This document shows positions 26,947-35,799 of a stretch of DNA of 64,000 bases, piece by piece (within the stretch, counting starts at the first letter, position 1; the number at the start of each line of letters is the position of its first letter). The notes beneath the pieces are model-generated. The model was not told the origin of the DNA and made no database searches. It saw only the letters and a program-made list of their open reading frames with translations. The stretch comes from Nocardioides sp. L-11A (lineage in GTDB: Bacteria; Actinomycetota; Actinomycetes; Propionibacteriales; Nocardioidaceae), in contig CP124680.1 of the NCBI GenBank assembly GCA_029961745.1, positions 2,480,001 through 2,544,000 of the forward strand. The letters run 5' to 3'. A program made the position numbers and the translations under genes.

Positions 26947-28367
26947 GCGTCCGCCCGGACGCCGCGCGGGGTGCTCACGACGTGCTTCCAGTCGGCGTTG
27001 CGGCCCAGCGACATGTCGATGATCCCCTTCAGGTAGACGACGTCGAGGAAGAGCGCGTAGACGAGCTCGGGGAAGAGGGTCGCCGCGAGCAGCCGGGCCC
27101 GCCAGCCACCGCGCCAGACCGTGACGACCCGCTCGACGGTGAACACCAGCCCGGTGCCCAGCCAGAACGGGAACCAGACCCAGCTGTCGAAGGACAGTGC
27201 CATGAGGAGCATCAGCAGCAGGTAGGAGAAGAGCGCGATGACGCCGTACCCGATGCCCAGCTGCTGGGCCCAGTAGCGGAAGGTCGCGGGACGCAGGCCG
27301 TAGGCGCCGAGGTTCTCCAGGGCGCCGCGCTGCCAGCGCAGCCGCTGGGCCCACAGTGCGCGCCACGTCGGCATCACCTCGGTGACGACCGTGCACTCGG
27401 CCGGCGAGAGGATCAGGCCGCCGAGCGACTTGAGGGCGAGCGTGATCTCGTTGTCCTCGGTGAGGACCAGGGTGTCGTAGACGTCACCGGGGACGCCGGG
27501 CAGCAGCCGGCCCCGCTCCGCGGCGACGGTGCGCAGGGCGCGGGGCCGGAACACCGTGGCGGTGCCGGTCAGTACGAAGACCCGGCCCCGCCGGCGGCGC
27601 AGGTCACGGGCGTAGCGGGTGTACTCGTTGCGCTGGAACTGCCCGATCAGGCCTTTGCCGTCCTCGCCGTAGAACAGCCCGCCGACGGCCATCAGCGCGC
27701 GGTCGTCGGTCATCCGGCGCACCACGGCGTCCAGGAAGCCGTCGTCGAGCACGGTGTCGGCGTCCATCACCATCACCAGGTCGTTCTCGCCCTGCCCGGG
27801 CAGGATCCGGGCCAGCGCCTGGTTGAGCGCGCCGGCCTTCTTGTGGCGGTTGCCGACGCTCTCGACCACCTCGGCCCCCGAACGGCGCGCGATCTCCGCG
27901 GTGTCGTCGGTGCAGTTGTCGGCCACGACGACGACCCGCTCGGGTGGGCGGGACTGGCCGGCGAGGGAGGCGAGCGTGGCGGCGATGCCCTGCGCCTCGT
28001 CGTGCGCGGGCACCAGCACGGTGAGGGTGACCGGGCCGTGGAAGACGCCGCGGGTCTCGGTCATCACATGGCGGGGGGACAGGGGGAGCCCGGTGCCGTC
28101 GTCGCTACGGCGGGCCCGGGTCGCGATCCGTCGCTCCAGCCAGGCGACGCCCGCGGCGAACAGCAGGGCCAGGCCCCCGGCGGCCGCGAGGGTCGGCACC
28201 GTCGGTGCCTCCGTGTCGTAGAGGACGTGCCAGGCCCCGAGGACGAGGCCGTCCGACGGCTCGGCCCGGCCCCGGGCCGTGTCCGACACCGACCACCAGA
28301 GCAGGCCGGCGCCCGCGAGCGCCGTCCCGAGGATGAGCAGTCCGACTGCTCGCTGCAACCAGCGCAC
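26943..28367 (-). CDS. Membrane processive family-2 glycosyltransferase (PgaC/cellulose-synthase-like)
   Basis: A 474-residue polysaccharide synthase. Two N-terminal membrane helices (about 8-27 and 60-80) precede the cytosolic GT-A domain, which opens TLTVLVPAHDEAQGIAATLASL. The catalytic motifs follow: VMDADT near 201-206, LTEDNEI near 304, and QRLRW near 340-344 for chain binding. At least three C-terminal membrane helices (GYGVIALFSYLLLMLLMALS and later) form the export channel. The product may be poly-N-acetylglucosamine or a beta-glucan; the sequence does not decide. No PilZ domain is present. The start is GTG at 28367 with AAGGGG upstream. It is divergent from a PAS-GGDEF-EAL protein, suggesting c-di-GMP control of the exopolysaccharide, and is coupled to the 77-aa gene. 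Confidence 0.87.
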   Translation of the reverse strand: MRWLQRAVGLLILGTALAGAGLLWWSVSDTARGRAEPSDGLVLGAWHVLYDTEAPTVPTLAAAGGLALLFAAGVAWLERRIATRARRSDDGTGLPLSPRHVMTETRGVFHGPVTLTVLVPAHDEAQGIAATLASLAGQSRPPERVVVVADNCTDDTAEIARRSGAEVVESVGNRHKKAGALNQALARILPGQGENDLVMVMDADTVLDDGFLDAVVRRMTDDRALMAVGGLFYGEDGKGLIGQFQRNEYTRYARDLRRRRGRVFVLTGTATVFRPRALRTVAAERGRLLPGVPGDVYDTLVLTEDNEITLALKSLGGLILSPAECTVVTEVMPTWRALWAQRLRWQRGALENLGAYGLRPATFRYWAQQLGIGYGVIALFSYLLLMLLMALSFDSWVWFPFWLGTGLVFTVERVVTVWRGGWRARLLAATLFPELVYALFLDVVYLKGIIDMSLGRNADWKHVVSTPRGVRADA

Positions 28368-28514
28368 GAGATCCCCTTCCCTTCGGAGTCGATCATCCGG
28401 CAGCGCGTCCGTCGTACGTGGCGGAACCGGGCGATGCCGACCGTTCGGCGACGCGGCCGGGGACCAAGGTCCCGGTCGGCTCCGATCAGCGGGTCCCGTG
28501 CCGATGGGGGAGAG

Positions 28515-30197
28515 GTGACGGATCCCGGGGGCGAGAGGAGTGCGCTCGAGCGCGCGATCGTCGACTCGATCCCGTTCAGCATCCTCGCGACCGACGCGTC
28601 CGGGCGGATCCGGATCGCCAACCCCGCTGCGGCGGCGCTGGTCGGCCGCGAACAGTGCGAGCTGGTCGGCCGCTCGCTCGTCGAGATCGACGCGGCCGAG
28701 CGTCAGCGCTACCCGGACGGATCCCCGGTCCTCGCCCACGCCGGCGGCGACGAGGCGGAGTGGACCTACCGGCGCACGGACGGCAGCACCGTGCCGGTCT
28801 ACGAGGCGATCGTCCCGCTCGCGCCCGAGGCGGGGGTGGCGGGTGGCTTCCTCGTCGTCGCGTTCGACATCACCCACCGGCTCGAGGACCGCCGGCGCTT
28901 CGAGCACGTCGCCACCCACGACAGCCTCACCAACCTCCCGAACCGGTCGCTGCTGGTGCGCCATCTCGACCAGGCCGTGGAGCGGGCCGAGCACAGCTCG
29001 CTCGAGCTGGTGCTGGTGCTGCTCGACCTCGACCACTTCAAGCGGGTCAACGACTCGCTGGGGCACCACATCGGCGACGAGCTGCTCATCGTCGTCGCGG
29101 AGCGGCTGCTGGCCTGGACCCGCACGGACGACCTCGTCGCACGACTGGGGGGCGACGAGTTCGTGATCGTGTTCGAGGACCTGGGGAACGGCGCCGACCT
29201 GGACCGGCGCCTGGAGGAGCTGCTGGCCGCCGTGCTCGCGCCGGTGGTGGTGCACGGCTACGAGCTCGCGGTCACCGGCAGCGTCGGCGCGGCGCGCTTC
29301 CCCGCCGACGGCCGCGATCCGGGCACGCTGCTCAAGCACGTGGACATCGCGCTCTACCAGGCGAAGGCCGCCGGCCGGAACGCGATCCGCTGGTTCGAGC
29401 CGCCGATGCTGGTGGAGAACAACGACCGCCTGGCACTCTCGGCCGCCCTGCGGCAGGCACTGGACCAGGACGAGCTGTCGCTGGTCTACCAGCCCCAGGT
29501 CGACCTCGGGACCGGCGAGGTGGTCGGCGTCGAGGCGCTGGCCCGGTGGGCCAGCCCGAGCCTGGGCGCCGTACCGCCTGACCGGTTCATCCCGGTCGCC
29601 GAGGACGGCGGGATGATCGCCGAGCTGGGCGCCTGGGTCCTGACCACGGCCTGCACCGCGCTGGCGGAGGTGCAGGAGCAGCTGGGGCGCCCGCTCCGAT
29701 TGGCGGTCAACGTCTCACCGCGCCAGATGCGGGGCCGCGCCTGGCTGGAGGAGATCGCCGCCGCGATCGAGACGGCGGGGATCGAGCCGTCGCAGCTCGA
29801 GGTGGAGATCACCGAGGGCCTGCTCATCGAGGACCACGGCGACGTCGTCGCGATGCTCCAGTCCCTGCGCTCCCTCGGTGTCTCCATCGCCGTCGACGAC
29901 TTCGGCCGCGGCTACAGCAGCCTCGCCTACCTGACCCGGTTCCCCATCGATCGGATCAAGATCGACCGCTCCTTCGTGCGGGAGATCGACACGGCCGAGA
30001 ACGCCGCCATCGTCGACGCGATCATCGTGATGGCGCACGCTCTGGGCATGACGGTCGTCGCGGAGGGCGTCGAGACCGCCGAACAGGAGCAGTACCTGCG
30101 CCGGCGCGGGTGCGACGAGGTGCAGGGCTATCGCTACAGCCCGGGCGTGCCCGCGGGGTCGCTCGGCATGGTGGCCCGGGCGCTCTCGCCTCAGTAG
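28515..30197 (+). CDS. PAS-GGDEF-EAL c-di-GMP turnover protein
   Basis: A 560-residue soluble signalling enzyme. Residues about 10-135 form a PAS sensor (ERAIVDSIPFSILATDASGRIRIANPAAAALVGRE), followed by a diguanylate cyclase domain with intact GGDEF at 212-216. An EAL phosphodiesterase domain begins near 315, with E340-A-L and the metal-site motifs NVSPRQ, EITEG, DDFGRGYSSLAYL, KIDRSF and AEGVET all present. Both catalytic domains look intact. No membrane segment is seen. The GTG at 28515 gives the natural start of the PAS helix; an in-frame ATG at 28434 adds 27 basic residues and cannot be excluded. It is divergent from the GT2 synthase (147 bases between starts). Its end overlaps the acyl-CoA dehydrogenase gene on the other strand by 7 bases. 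Confidence 0.9.
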   Translation: MTDPGGERSALERAIVDSIPFSILATDASGRIRIANPAAAALVGREQCELVGRSLVEIDAAERQRYPDGSPVLAHAGGDEAEWTYRRTDGSTVPVYEAIVPLAPEAGVAGGFLVVAFDITHRLEDRRRFEHVATHDSLTNLPNRSLLVRHLDQAVERAEHSSLELVLVLLDLDHFKRVNDSLGHHIGDELLIVVAERLLAWTRTDDLVARLGGDEFVIVFEDLGNGADLDRRLEELLAAVLAPVVVHGYELAVTGSVGAARFPADGRDPGTLLKHVDIALYQAKAAGRNAIRWFEPPMLVENNDRLALSAALRQALDQDELSLVYQPQVDLGTGEVVGVEALARWASPSLGAVPPDRFIPVAEDGGMIAELGAWVLTTACTALAEVQEQLGRPLRLAVNVSPRQMRGRAWLEEIAAAIETAGIEPSQLEVEITEGLLIEDHGDVVAMLQSLRSLGVSIAVDDFGRGYSSLAYLTRFPIDRIKIDRSFVREIDTAENAAIVDAIIVMAHALGMTVVAEGVETAEQEQYLRRRGCDEVQGYRYSPGVPAGSLGMVARALSPQ

Positions 30198-31381
30198 CTC
30201 CGGGGCAGCCCCAGCAGCTGGGTCCCGATGTGGGCGAGGATGAGCTCCTCGGCGACCGGGATGTTCTTGGCGATCCGGGCGTCGCGGAAGATCCGCTCGA
30301 TCGGGTACTCCTTGGAGTACGCCATCCCGCCGAGGGTCTGGAAGGCCTGGTTGGCGGCCTCCCAGCCGACCTGGGCGCCGGTCAGCTTGGCGACGTTGGC
30401 CTCGTTGCCGCAGGGGCGGCCCTGGTCGAAGAGCCACGCGGCCTGGTAGGTCATCAGCCGGCCGAGCTCGGTCGTGGCCTTGAGCTGGGCGAGGGGGAAC
30501 TGCAGGCCCTGGTTGGCGCCGATCGGGCGACCGAAGACCTCCCGGGTGCGGGCGTAGTCGCAGGCGATCGCGAGGGCGGCGTCGGCTGTGCCGATGCCGC
30601 CGGAGGCGGCGAGGATGCGCTCGGGGTTGAGCACGTCCCACAGGACGGCGAAGCCGGCGTCGACCTCGCCGACGACGTGGCTCGCGGGCACCCGGACGTC
30701 GTCGAGGAAGACCTGGCTGGACTGCAGGATGTTGCTGCCCATCTTGGGGATCGGCGTGTAGGACAGGGTGCCGTCGGCGAGCGCCTGCTTGACGTCGACC
30801 AGGAAGAGAGTGAACCCCGCGGTGCGGGGGAGCCCGCGCTCGCGGGTCTCGGTGGCGGGGATCGTGCGGGTGACCGCGACCATCCAGTCGGCGTTCTCGA
30901 CGTTGGAGATCCAGACCTTCTGGCCCTTGATGACGAACTCGTCGCCGTCCCGTCGGGCCCGGGTCTTGATCTCGATCGCGTTGGAGCCGGCGTCGGGCTC
31001 GGTGAGCGCGAGGCAGAACTGCAGGTCGCCGGTGGCCAGTCCAGGCAGGATCTGCTGCTTCTGCTCCGCGGTGCCGTGCCGGGTCAGCGTCATCGCGCCG
31101 AAGCCCGGCGTGGTGACGTAGAAGAAGGTGCCGGCCACGCCCCCCGAGGCGCACAGCGTCATGTTGGCGACGGCCAGCTCGAGCAGGCCCTGCCCGCCGC
31201 CGCCGTACTCCTCGGGAACGCAGAGACCGAACCAGCCGCCGGCGCCGAGGTCGTCGAACACCTCTCGGGGAAAGCGGTGCTCCTCCTCGCAGCGGGACCA
31301 GTAGGCGTGGTCGTACCGCGCCGCGACGGCGGCGACGCCCTCGCGGACGGCCAGGGCGCTCTCGGGCAGGTCGAAGTCCAT
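30191..31381 (-). CDS. Acyl-CoA dehydrogenase
   Basis: A 396-residue FAD flavoprotein of the acyl-CoA dehydrogenase family that introduces a trans-2 double bond in an acyl-CoA. Family signatures are FCLALTEPDAGSNAIEIKTRARRDGD with KGQKVWISNVENADW, FLDDVRVPASHVVGE, and the C-terminal QTLGGMAYSKEYPIERIFRDARIAKNIPVAEELI. The Glu in SKEYP is at the usual position close to the catalytic-base region. Chain-length preference cannot be read from sequence. The start ATG at 31381 lies 19 bases after the stop of the MpaB-like gene, so both are probably in one unit controlled by the divergent TetR repressor. Confidence 0.9.
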   Translation of the reverse strand: MDFDLPESALAVREGVAAVAARYDHAYWSRCEEEHRFPREVFDDLGAGGWFGLCVPEEYGGGGQGLLELAVANMTLCASGGVAGTFFYVTTPGFGAMTLTRHGTAEQKQQILPGLATGDLQFCLALTEPDAGSNAIEIKTRARRDGDEFVIKGQKVWISNVENADWMVAVTRTIPATETRERGLPRTAGFTLFLVDVKQALADGTLSYTPIPKMGSNILQSSQVFLDDVRVPASHVVGEVDAGFAVLWDVLNPERILAASGGIGTADAALAIACDYARTREVFGRPIGANQGLQFPLAQLKATTELGRLMTYQAAWLFDQGRPCGNEANVAKLTGAQVGWEAANQAFQTLGGMAYSKEYPIERIFRDARIAKNIPVAEELILAHIGTQLLGLPRSY

Positions 31382-31400
31382 CGCGTGCTCCTGTCGGGGG

Positions 31401-32246
31401 TCAGACGAGGCGGCGGCCCAGGCGGCGGCGCAGTCGCATGTCGGCGAGCCACAGGTTGAACGGGAAGTTCCGCAGGACGCGGGGGAGCCGCCGCTCGACC
31501 GCGCCGGCGGTCCGCAGCAGCCGGTCGAAGCGGCGCTGCTGACGGTCGGTCCAGGACAGGCCCATCGCGTCGCGGAACAGCGGCGGGAGGAAGCCGGTCG
31601 TCACGAAGACCACGAAGGGGGCCAGCAGGTGGAAGGGCCGCGGGAAGTTGCGCAGCCGGGTCAGGTCCATGAGGTATGCCGCGACCGCGGGGTCGATGTC
31701 GACCTCGGCCTCCGCGTCCTCCCAGTAGCGGCGGAAGGCCGCCCGGTCCGCGGGCCAGGCGTCGGCGGGCATCTGCAGCGTGGTGCCGAACCGGGCGCAA
31801 TGGGCGTAGAGCGCGTCGGCCTCGGCCTCGGGCAGCGGGCCGTGCATCCGCTCGATCATGTCGACGGTGCCGTAGTAGAGACAGGCCGCGACCCAGGTCT
31901 GCAGTCGCGGGTCCATCGCGCGGTAGCGGACCGCCTCGCCGGGCCCGGACACGACCTGGGCGTGCTGCCGGTTGACCGCCCTGCGGAACGCCGCCCGGTC
32001 CTCGTCGGTGCCGAGCAGCGCGACGGCGAGGTAGGTGAAGGTCGTCCGGCCGCGCTTGAAGGGACGCTTCATCGCCGCGCCGTCGTGCACCCGGCTGTTC
32101 ATCACGCCGTACCCGACACCGGGCCAGCTCAGCTGCATGACCACGTTGGCCGGCCCGGCCAGGTGGGCGCCGATCCCGGACACGTGGTCGCGCATGTCGA
32201 AGCCGGCGGGGACGGGCAGATCGCGGACCCGGAGGTTGGTCGCCAT
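31401..32246 (-). CDS. MpaB-like oxygenase (DUF2236)
   Basis: A 281-residue protein of the DUF2236/MpaB oxygenase family (latex clearing protein Lcp and rubber-oxygenase relatives). Relatives bind heme b and catalyse oxidative cleavage or hydroxylation. Visible family stretches are VVMQLSWPGVGYGVMNSRVHDGAAMKRPFKRGRTTFTYLAVALLGT, with the Arg and His residues of the heme pocket, and RRAVNRQHAQVVSGPG. Near the C-terminus is a hydrophobic segment (HLLAPFVVFVTTGFLPPLF). No signal peptide is seen. The start ATG at 32246 is chosen because a longer reading begins inside the TetR operator. It lies upstream of the acyl-CoA dehydrogenase gene on the same strand. Substrate unknown; a lipid is possible given the neighbour (inference). 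Confidence 0.8.
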   Translation of the reverse strand: MATNLRVRDLPVPAGFDMRDHVSGIGAHLAGPANVVMQLSWPGVGYGVMNSRVHDGAAMKRPFKRGRTTFTYLAVALLGTDEDRAAFRRAVNRQHAQVVSGPGEAVRYRAMDPRLQTWVAACLYYGTVDMIERMHGPLPEAEADALYAHCARFGTTLQMPADAWPADRAAFRRYWEDAEAEVDIDPAVAAYLMDLTRLRNFPRPFHLLAPFVVFVTTGFLPPLFRDAMGLSWTDRQQRRFDRLLRTAGAVERRLPRVLRNFPFNLWLADMRLRRRLGRRLV

Positions 32247-32266
32247 AGGGTCAACGTAGCCTTTTG

Positions 32267-32281
32267 TTGGCACGCTGCCAA
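32267..32281. promoter_or_regulatory. TetR operator palindrome
   Basis: TTGGCA-CGC-TGCCAA is a perfect inverted repeat (6-base arms, 3-base spacer) in the 50-base gap between the divergent mpaB-like and tetR genes. It lies 16 bases from the TetR ATG and 21 from the MpaB-like ATG, a position expected for an autoregulated TetR repressor. Confidence 0.65.
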
Positions 32282-32296
32282 TAGTAGGTTGGGCCC

Positions 32297-32893
32297 ATGA
32301 CCGACGCCGTCCGCCGCCAGCGGCTGCCTCCGGACCAGCGCCGGGAGCAGATCCTGGTCGCCGCCGAGCGGCTCTTCGCCGAACGGCCCTACGCCGCCGT
32401 GGCGACGACGGGGATCGCCCGTGAGGCCGGGGTCGCGCGCGGTCTGCTCAACCACTACTTCGGCGACAAGCGCACCCTCTACCTGGAGGTGGTCCGGCGG
32501 GCGTCACTGCTGCCGACGCTCGAGGACGTGCCGCTGCCGACCGGTTCGCTGACCGAGCGGGTCGACGCCGCCGTGCACTGGTTCCTCGGCTCGATCACGC
32601 CCGAGCGGGCGACCTATCTCACCGTCCGCGGCGCCGAGGGGGTGGGCGAGGACGCGGAGGTGCGCGCGATCCTCGACGGTGCCCACGACCTGGCCGCGGG
32701 TCGGGTGCTGGAGATGGTCGGCGGCGACCCGGCGGACCCCGCAGCACGGGCCGTCGTGCGCTCGTTCGGCGAGCTGGCCCGGGGTGCGATCCGGGAGTGG
32801 TCGCGGGAGCGGACGCTCAGCCGCGAGCAGGCGCACCTGCTGCTGAGGGAGGCCCTGCTGGCGATCGTGCGGGAGGTGCTTCCCGGCCTGTGA
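32297..32893 (+). CDS. TetR family transcriptional regulator
   Basis: A 198-residue regulator. The N-terminal DNA-binding domain (about 10-60) is REQILVAAERLFAERPYAAVATTGIAREAGVARGLLNHYFGDKRTLYLEVV, the classical TetR helix-turn-helix. The all-helical C-terminal ligand domain has no assigned effector. The ATG at 32297 lies 15 bases after an inverted repeat shared with the divergent MpaB-like gene. It likely represses that gene and the downstream acyl-CoA dehydrogenase, perhaps in response to a lipid or acyl-CoA (inference). The 3' end overlaps the convergent GGDEF gene by 77 bases. Confidence 0.9.
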   Translation: MTDAVRRQRLPPDQRREQILVAAERLFAERPYAAVATTGIAREAGVARGLLNHYFGDKRTLYLEVVRRASLLPTLEDVPLPTGSLTERVDAAVHWFLGSITPERATYLTVRGAEGVGEDAEVRAILDGAHDLAAGRVLEMVGGDPADPAARAVVRSFGELARGAIREWSRERTLSREQAHLLLREALLAIVREVLPGL

Positions 32894-34268
32894 GCCCGGC
32901 GCCGCGCTCGGCCCGCTTCGCGTCGTACATGGCCCGGTCGGCGGCGGCGAGCAGCGAGCGCGGCGTGCTCGACCGGTCCGAGACGGCGGCACCGGCGCTG
33001 GCCGTGATCCGGTCGTAGGGCGCGTCGGACGACTGGCCGTAGGGCAGGGCGACCCGGCGGCGGATCCGCTCGACCGACAGGTCCAGGTCGGCCGGGCCGT
33101 CGATGCCGGGACACAGCACCACGAACTCGTCGCCGCCCAGCCGGGCGACTGTGTCGCGGGGACCGGCCAGATCGGTGAGCCGGCGGGCGATCTCGACGAG
33201 GAGCAGGTCCCCCTCCTCGTGCCCCCAGGCGTCGTTGACCAGCTTGAAGCCGTTGAGGTCGAGCAGGACCACGCCGACGGTGCCCGCCGGATGCCGCGCG
33301 AGCGCGTGCTCGAGGCGCTGGTGGAGCAGCGCCCGGTTGGCCAGGCCGGTGAGCGGGTCGTGCTGGGCGAGCTCGCGCAGCTCGGCGATCAGCTCGTTGC
33401 GGGAGTCGCGGAACAGGGCGAGGGTCAAGACGACGACCGTCAGCGCGCCCACCATCCCCTGGGCCAGGAGCGCCTGCTCCTGAGGGGTGACGCCCTGCAG
33501 GGCACCGCGGTCGAGCAGCGTGGCGGCCATGATCGAGACGCCCGAGCCGGTCAGGAACACGGTGCTCGTCGTGGTGGAGAACCGCAGCGACACCCACATC
33601 GCGGGCAGCATCACGCCGAAGGCGTTCGGGTGGCCGGGGTTGAGCCAGAAGACGCGGACGAAGACGAGGCCGACCAGACCCATGCACGTGATCGCCTCGG
33701 CCACGCGGCGCACCGCGAACGACGGGCGGCGCCACTGCGCGTCCCGCAGCCGGAGCACGACCGCCACCCCGGCCAGCGCCGTCACACCGTTGCGGACCGC
33801 GAACAGGGCGAAGGTCTGGGGCAGGTCCGGCTGGCCCTCGTGAGCGAACCACACGACAGCGAGCGCGGCCGACACCAGTGTCCCCGCAGCCACCGCGGCG
33901 ACCAGCCGACCCAGATCGGCGGGCTGGCGCAGCGCGGCCGGCCGCTCGCCGTACCGCAGGACGGCGGCGGTCACGGCGCCGAGGGCGACGTTGACCAGGA
34001 CGAACCAGGCGGCCAGGCCGACACCGGCCCCTGTGGCCAGGTTGACGCCGAAGGTGAGGATCGCGAGCCCGCCCCCGTGCAGCGCCGCCCGGGAGCGGGG
34101 CAGGTCGCGGGCATGCAGGCACCAGAGCACAGCCACCGCCGCCGCGGGCCAGGCGAGCGAGACCTCGCTGCCCTCGACCCGCGTCGACCGGCCGGCGAGG
34201 ATGGCCAGCGTGTAGGCGAAGGCGAACCCGGCCCCGGGCAGCAGCGCACGAGAGGCGTGTCGTGCCAC
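32817..34268 (-). CDS. Membrane diguanylate cyclase (MASE1-like sensor plus GGDEF)
   Basis: A 483-residue protein with about eight N-terminal membrane helices (residues about 1-300, MASE1-like: FAYTLAILAGRSTRVEGSEVSLAWPAAAVAVLWCLHA). A short helical linker leads to a GGDEF domain at about 315-465 with intact GGDEF (near 377-381) preceded by HDPLTGLANRALLHQRLEHAL. It should make c-di-GMP from two GTP in the cytosol in response to a membrane or extracellular signal. The C-terminus is a Pro/Ala-rich tail that overlaps the convergent tetR gene by 77 bases. The GTG at 34268 has GGGGAG about 9 bases upstream and is preferred over the GTG at 34319. No EAL domain. A second c-di-GMP enzyme lies 3 kb away. 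Confidence 0.85.
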   Translation of the reverse strand: MARHASRALLPGAGFAFAYTLAILAGRSTRVEGSEVSLAWPAAAVAVLWCLHARDLPRSRAALHGGGLAILTFGVNLATGAGVGLAAWFVLVNVALGAVTAAVLRYGERPAALRQPADLGRLVAAVAAGTLVSAALAVVWFAHEGQPDLPQTFALFAVRNGVTALAGVAVVLRLRDAQWRRPSFAVRRVAEAITCMGLVGLVFVRVFWLNPGHPNAFGVMLPAMWVSLRFSTTTSTVFLTGSGVSIMAATLLDRGALQGVTPQEQALLAQGMVGALTVVVLTLALFRDSRNELIAELRELAQHDPLTGLANRALLHQRLEHALARHPAGTVGVVLLDLNGFKLVNDAWGHEEGDLLLVEIARRLTDLAGPRDTVARLGGDEFVVLCPGIDGPADLDLSVERIRRRVALPYGQSSDAPYDRITASAGAAVSDRSSTPRSLLAAADRAMYDAKRAERGAGLTGREAPPARSPAGPPSAAGAPARG

Positions 34269-34355
34269 GGCTCGTGCTCCCCTCTGCGGGTGCCGTTCAG
34301 CGGCGCCTGCAGAGGGCACATCGGCAGGAGGACCACCGACCGGAGGGGTCGGGAC

Positions 34356-35738
34356 TCAGCACTCGATCACGTTGACGGCGAGGCCGCCGCGCGAGGTCTC
34401 CTTGTACTTCGTCTTCATGTCGCGGCCGGTCTCGCGCATGGTCTTGAGCGCCTTGTCGAGGCTGACCTTGTGCGAGCCGTTGCCGTGGATGGCCAGCCGC
34501 GCGGCGTTGATCGCCTTGACCGACGCGATCGCATTGCGCTCGATGCAGGGGATCTGGACCAGGCCGCCGACCGGGTCGCAGGTGAGTCCGAGGTTGTGCT
34601 CGATGCCGACCTCGGCGGCGTTCTCCACCTGCGCGGGCGTGCCGCCGAGCACCTCGGCGAGCGCTCCGGCGGCCATGGCGCAGGCCGAGCCGACCTCGCC
34701 CTGGCAGCCCACCTCGGCACCGGAGATGGAGGCGTTCATCTTCGCCAGGATGCCGATGGCGGCGCCGGTCAGCAGGAAGCGGACGATGCCGTCGTCGACC
34801 TGCTCGGGCGTGCGGCCCCGCGCCGCGAACCGCACCCAGTAGTGCAGGACGGCGGGCACGATGCCGGCGGCCCCGTTGGTGGGGGCGGTGACGATCCGGC
34901 CACCGGAGGCGTTCTGCTCGTTGACGGCCAGCGCGAACAGGTTGACCCAGTCGATGACGTCGAGCGGGTCGTCGCTCCCGGTCCGGCAGAGCTTCGCGTA
35001 GAGCTCGGGCGCGCGGCGGGGCACCTTCAGCCCGCCGGGCAGGACGCCCTCGTGGTGACAGCCCTCCTCGACGCAGGCCGCCATCACCCGCCAGATCTTC
35101 AGGAGCCCGGCCCGGATCTCGCTCTCCTCGCGCCAGGTGAGCTCGTTGGCGAGCATCACGTCGGAGACGGACATGCCCTCGCGCGCGCAGAGGGCGAGCA
35201 GCTCCCCGCCCGTGCTGAAGGGGTAGGGCAGCACGGTCTCGTCGGCGACCACGCGGTCCGCCCCGGCCTGGTCCTCGTCGACCACGAAGCCGCCCCCGAC
35301 GGAGTAGTAGGTCCGTGCACGCAGCTCGGTGCCCGCCGCGTCGTACGCCGTGAAGACCATGCCGTTGGGGTGCGCGGGCAGGGACCGGCGCCGGTGCATG
35401 ACGACGTCGTCGGCCTCGAACCGGATCCGGTGGGCACCGGCCAGGACCAGCTCCCGGCGCTCGAGGATCGCCGCCACCCGGTCGTCGTACGTCGAGGTGT
35501 CGGTCGTCGCCGGGTCGTCGCCCTCGAGACCGAGGATGACGGCCTTCACGGACCCGTGCCCGTGGCCGGTCGCGCCCAACGAGCCGAACAGCTCGGCCCG
35601 GACCCGCGCCACGCGGGGGAGCTCGCCGTCGTCGGCGAGCCCCTCCGCGAAGATGCGGGCGGCCCGCATCGGCCCGACGGTGTGGGAGGACGACGGCCCG
35701 ATGCCGATCGAGTAGAGGTCGAAGACGCTCAGCGCCAT
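34356..35738 (-). CDS. sdaA: L-serine ammonia-lyase (iron-sulfur, single chain)
   Basis: A 460-residue cytosolic enzyme converting L-serine to pyruvate and ammonia with a [4Fe-4S] cluster. The beta-type N-terminal part has [21 protein letters not shown] and the alpha part has [27 protein letters not shown] plus [19 protein letters not shown], which hold the cluster cysteines. Length and fused order match the bacterial single-polypeptide form. The ATG at 35738 lies 61 bases after the glyA stop. It is the last gene of a glycine-riboswitch-controlled gcvT-gcvH-glyA-sdaA unit, which would send glycine carbon through serine to pyruvate. Confidence 0.95.
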   Translation of the reverse strand: MALSVFDLYSIGIGPSSSHTVGPMRAARIFAEGLADDGELPRVARVRAELFGSLGATGHGHGSVKAVILGLEGDDPATTDTSTYDDRVAAILERRELVLAGAHRIRFEADDVVMHRRRSLPAHPNGMVFTAYDAAGTELRARTYYSVGGGFVVDEDQAGADRVVADETVLPYPFSTGGELLALCAREGMSVSDVMLANELTWREESEIRAGLLKIWRVMAACVEEGCHHEGVLPGGLKVPRRAPELYAKLCRTGSDDPLDVIDWVNLFALAVNEQNASGGRIVTAPTNGAAGIVPAVLHYWVRFAARGRTPEQVDDGIVRFLLTGAAIGILAKMNASISGAEVGCQGEVGSACAMAAGALAEVLGGTPAQVENAAEVGIEHNLGLTCDPVGGLVQIPCIERNAIASVKAINAARLAIHGNGSHKVSLDKALKTMRETGRDMKTKYKETSRGGLAVNVIEC

Positions 35739-35799
35739 GCGATCACGGGCTCCTGCGGTCCATGACCCGACGGTACCGCCGCGCCGGCGGGTGCGGGGG

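Noticed and set aside
26982..28433. N-terminal extension of the PAS-GGDEF-EAL frame
   Set aside because: It is antisense to the GT2 synthase and has no similarity; the protein starts at 28515 or at most 28434.
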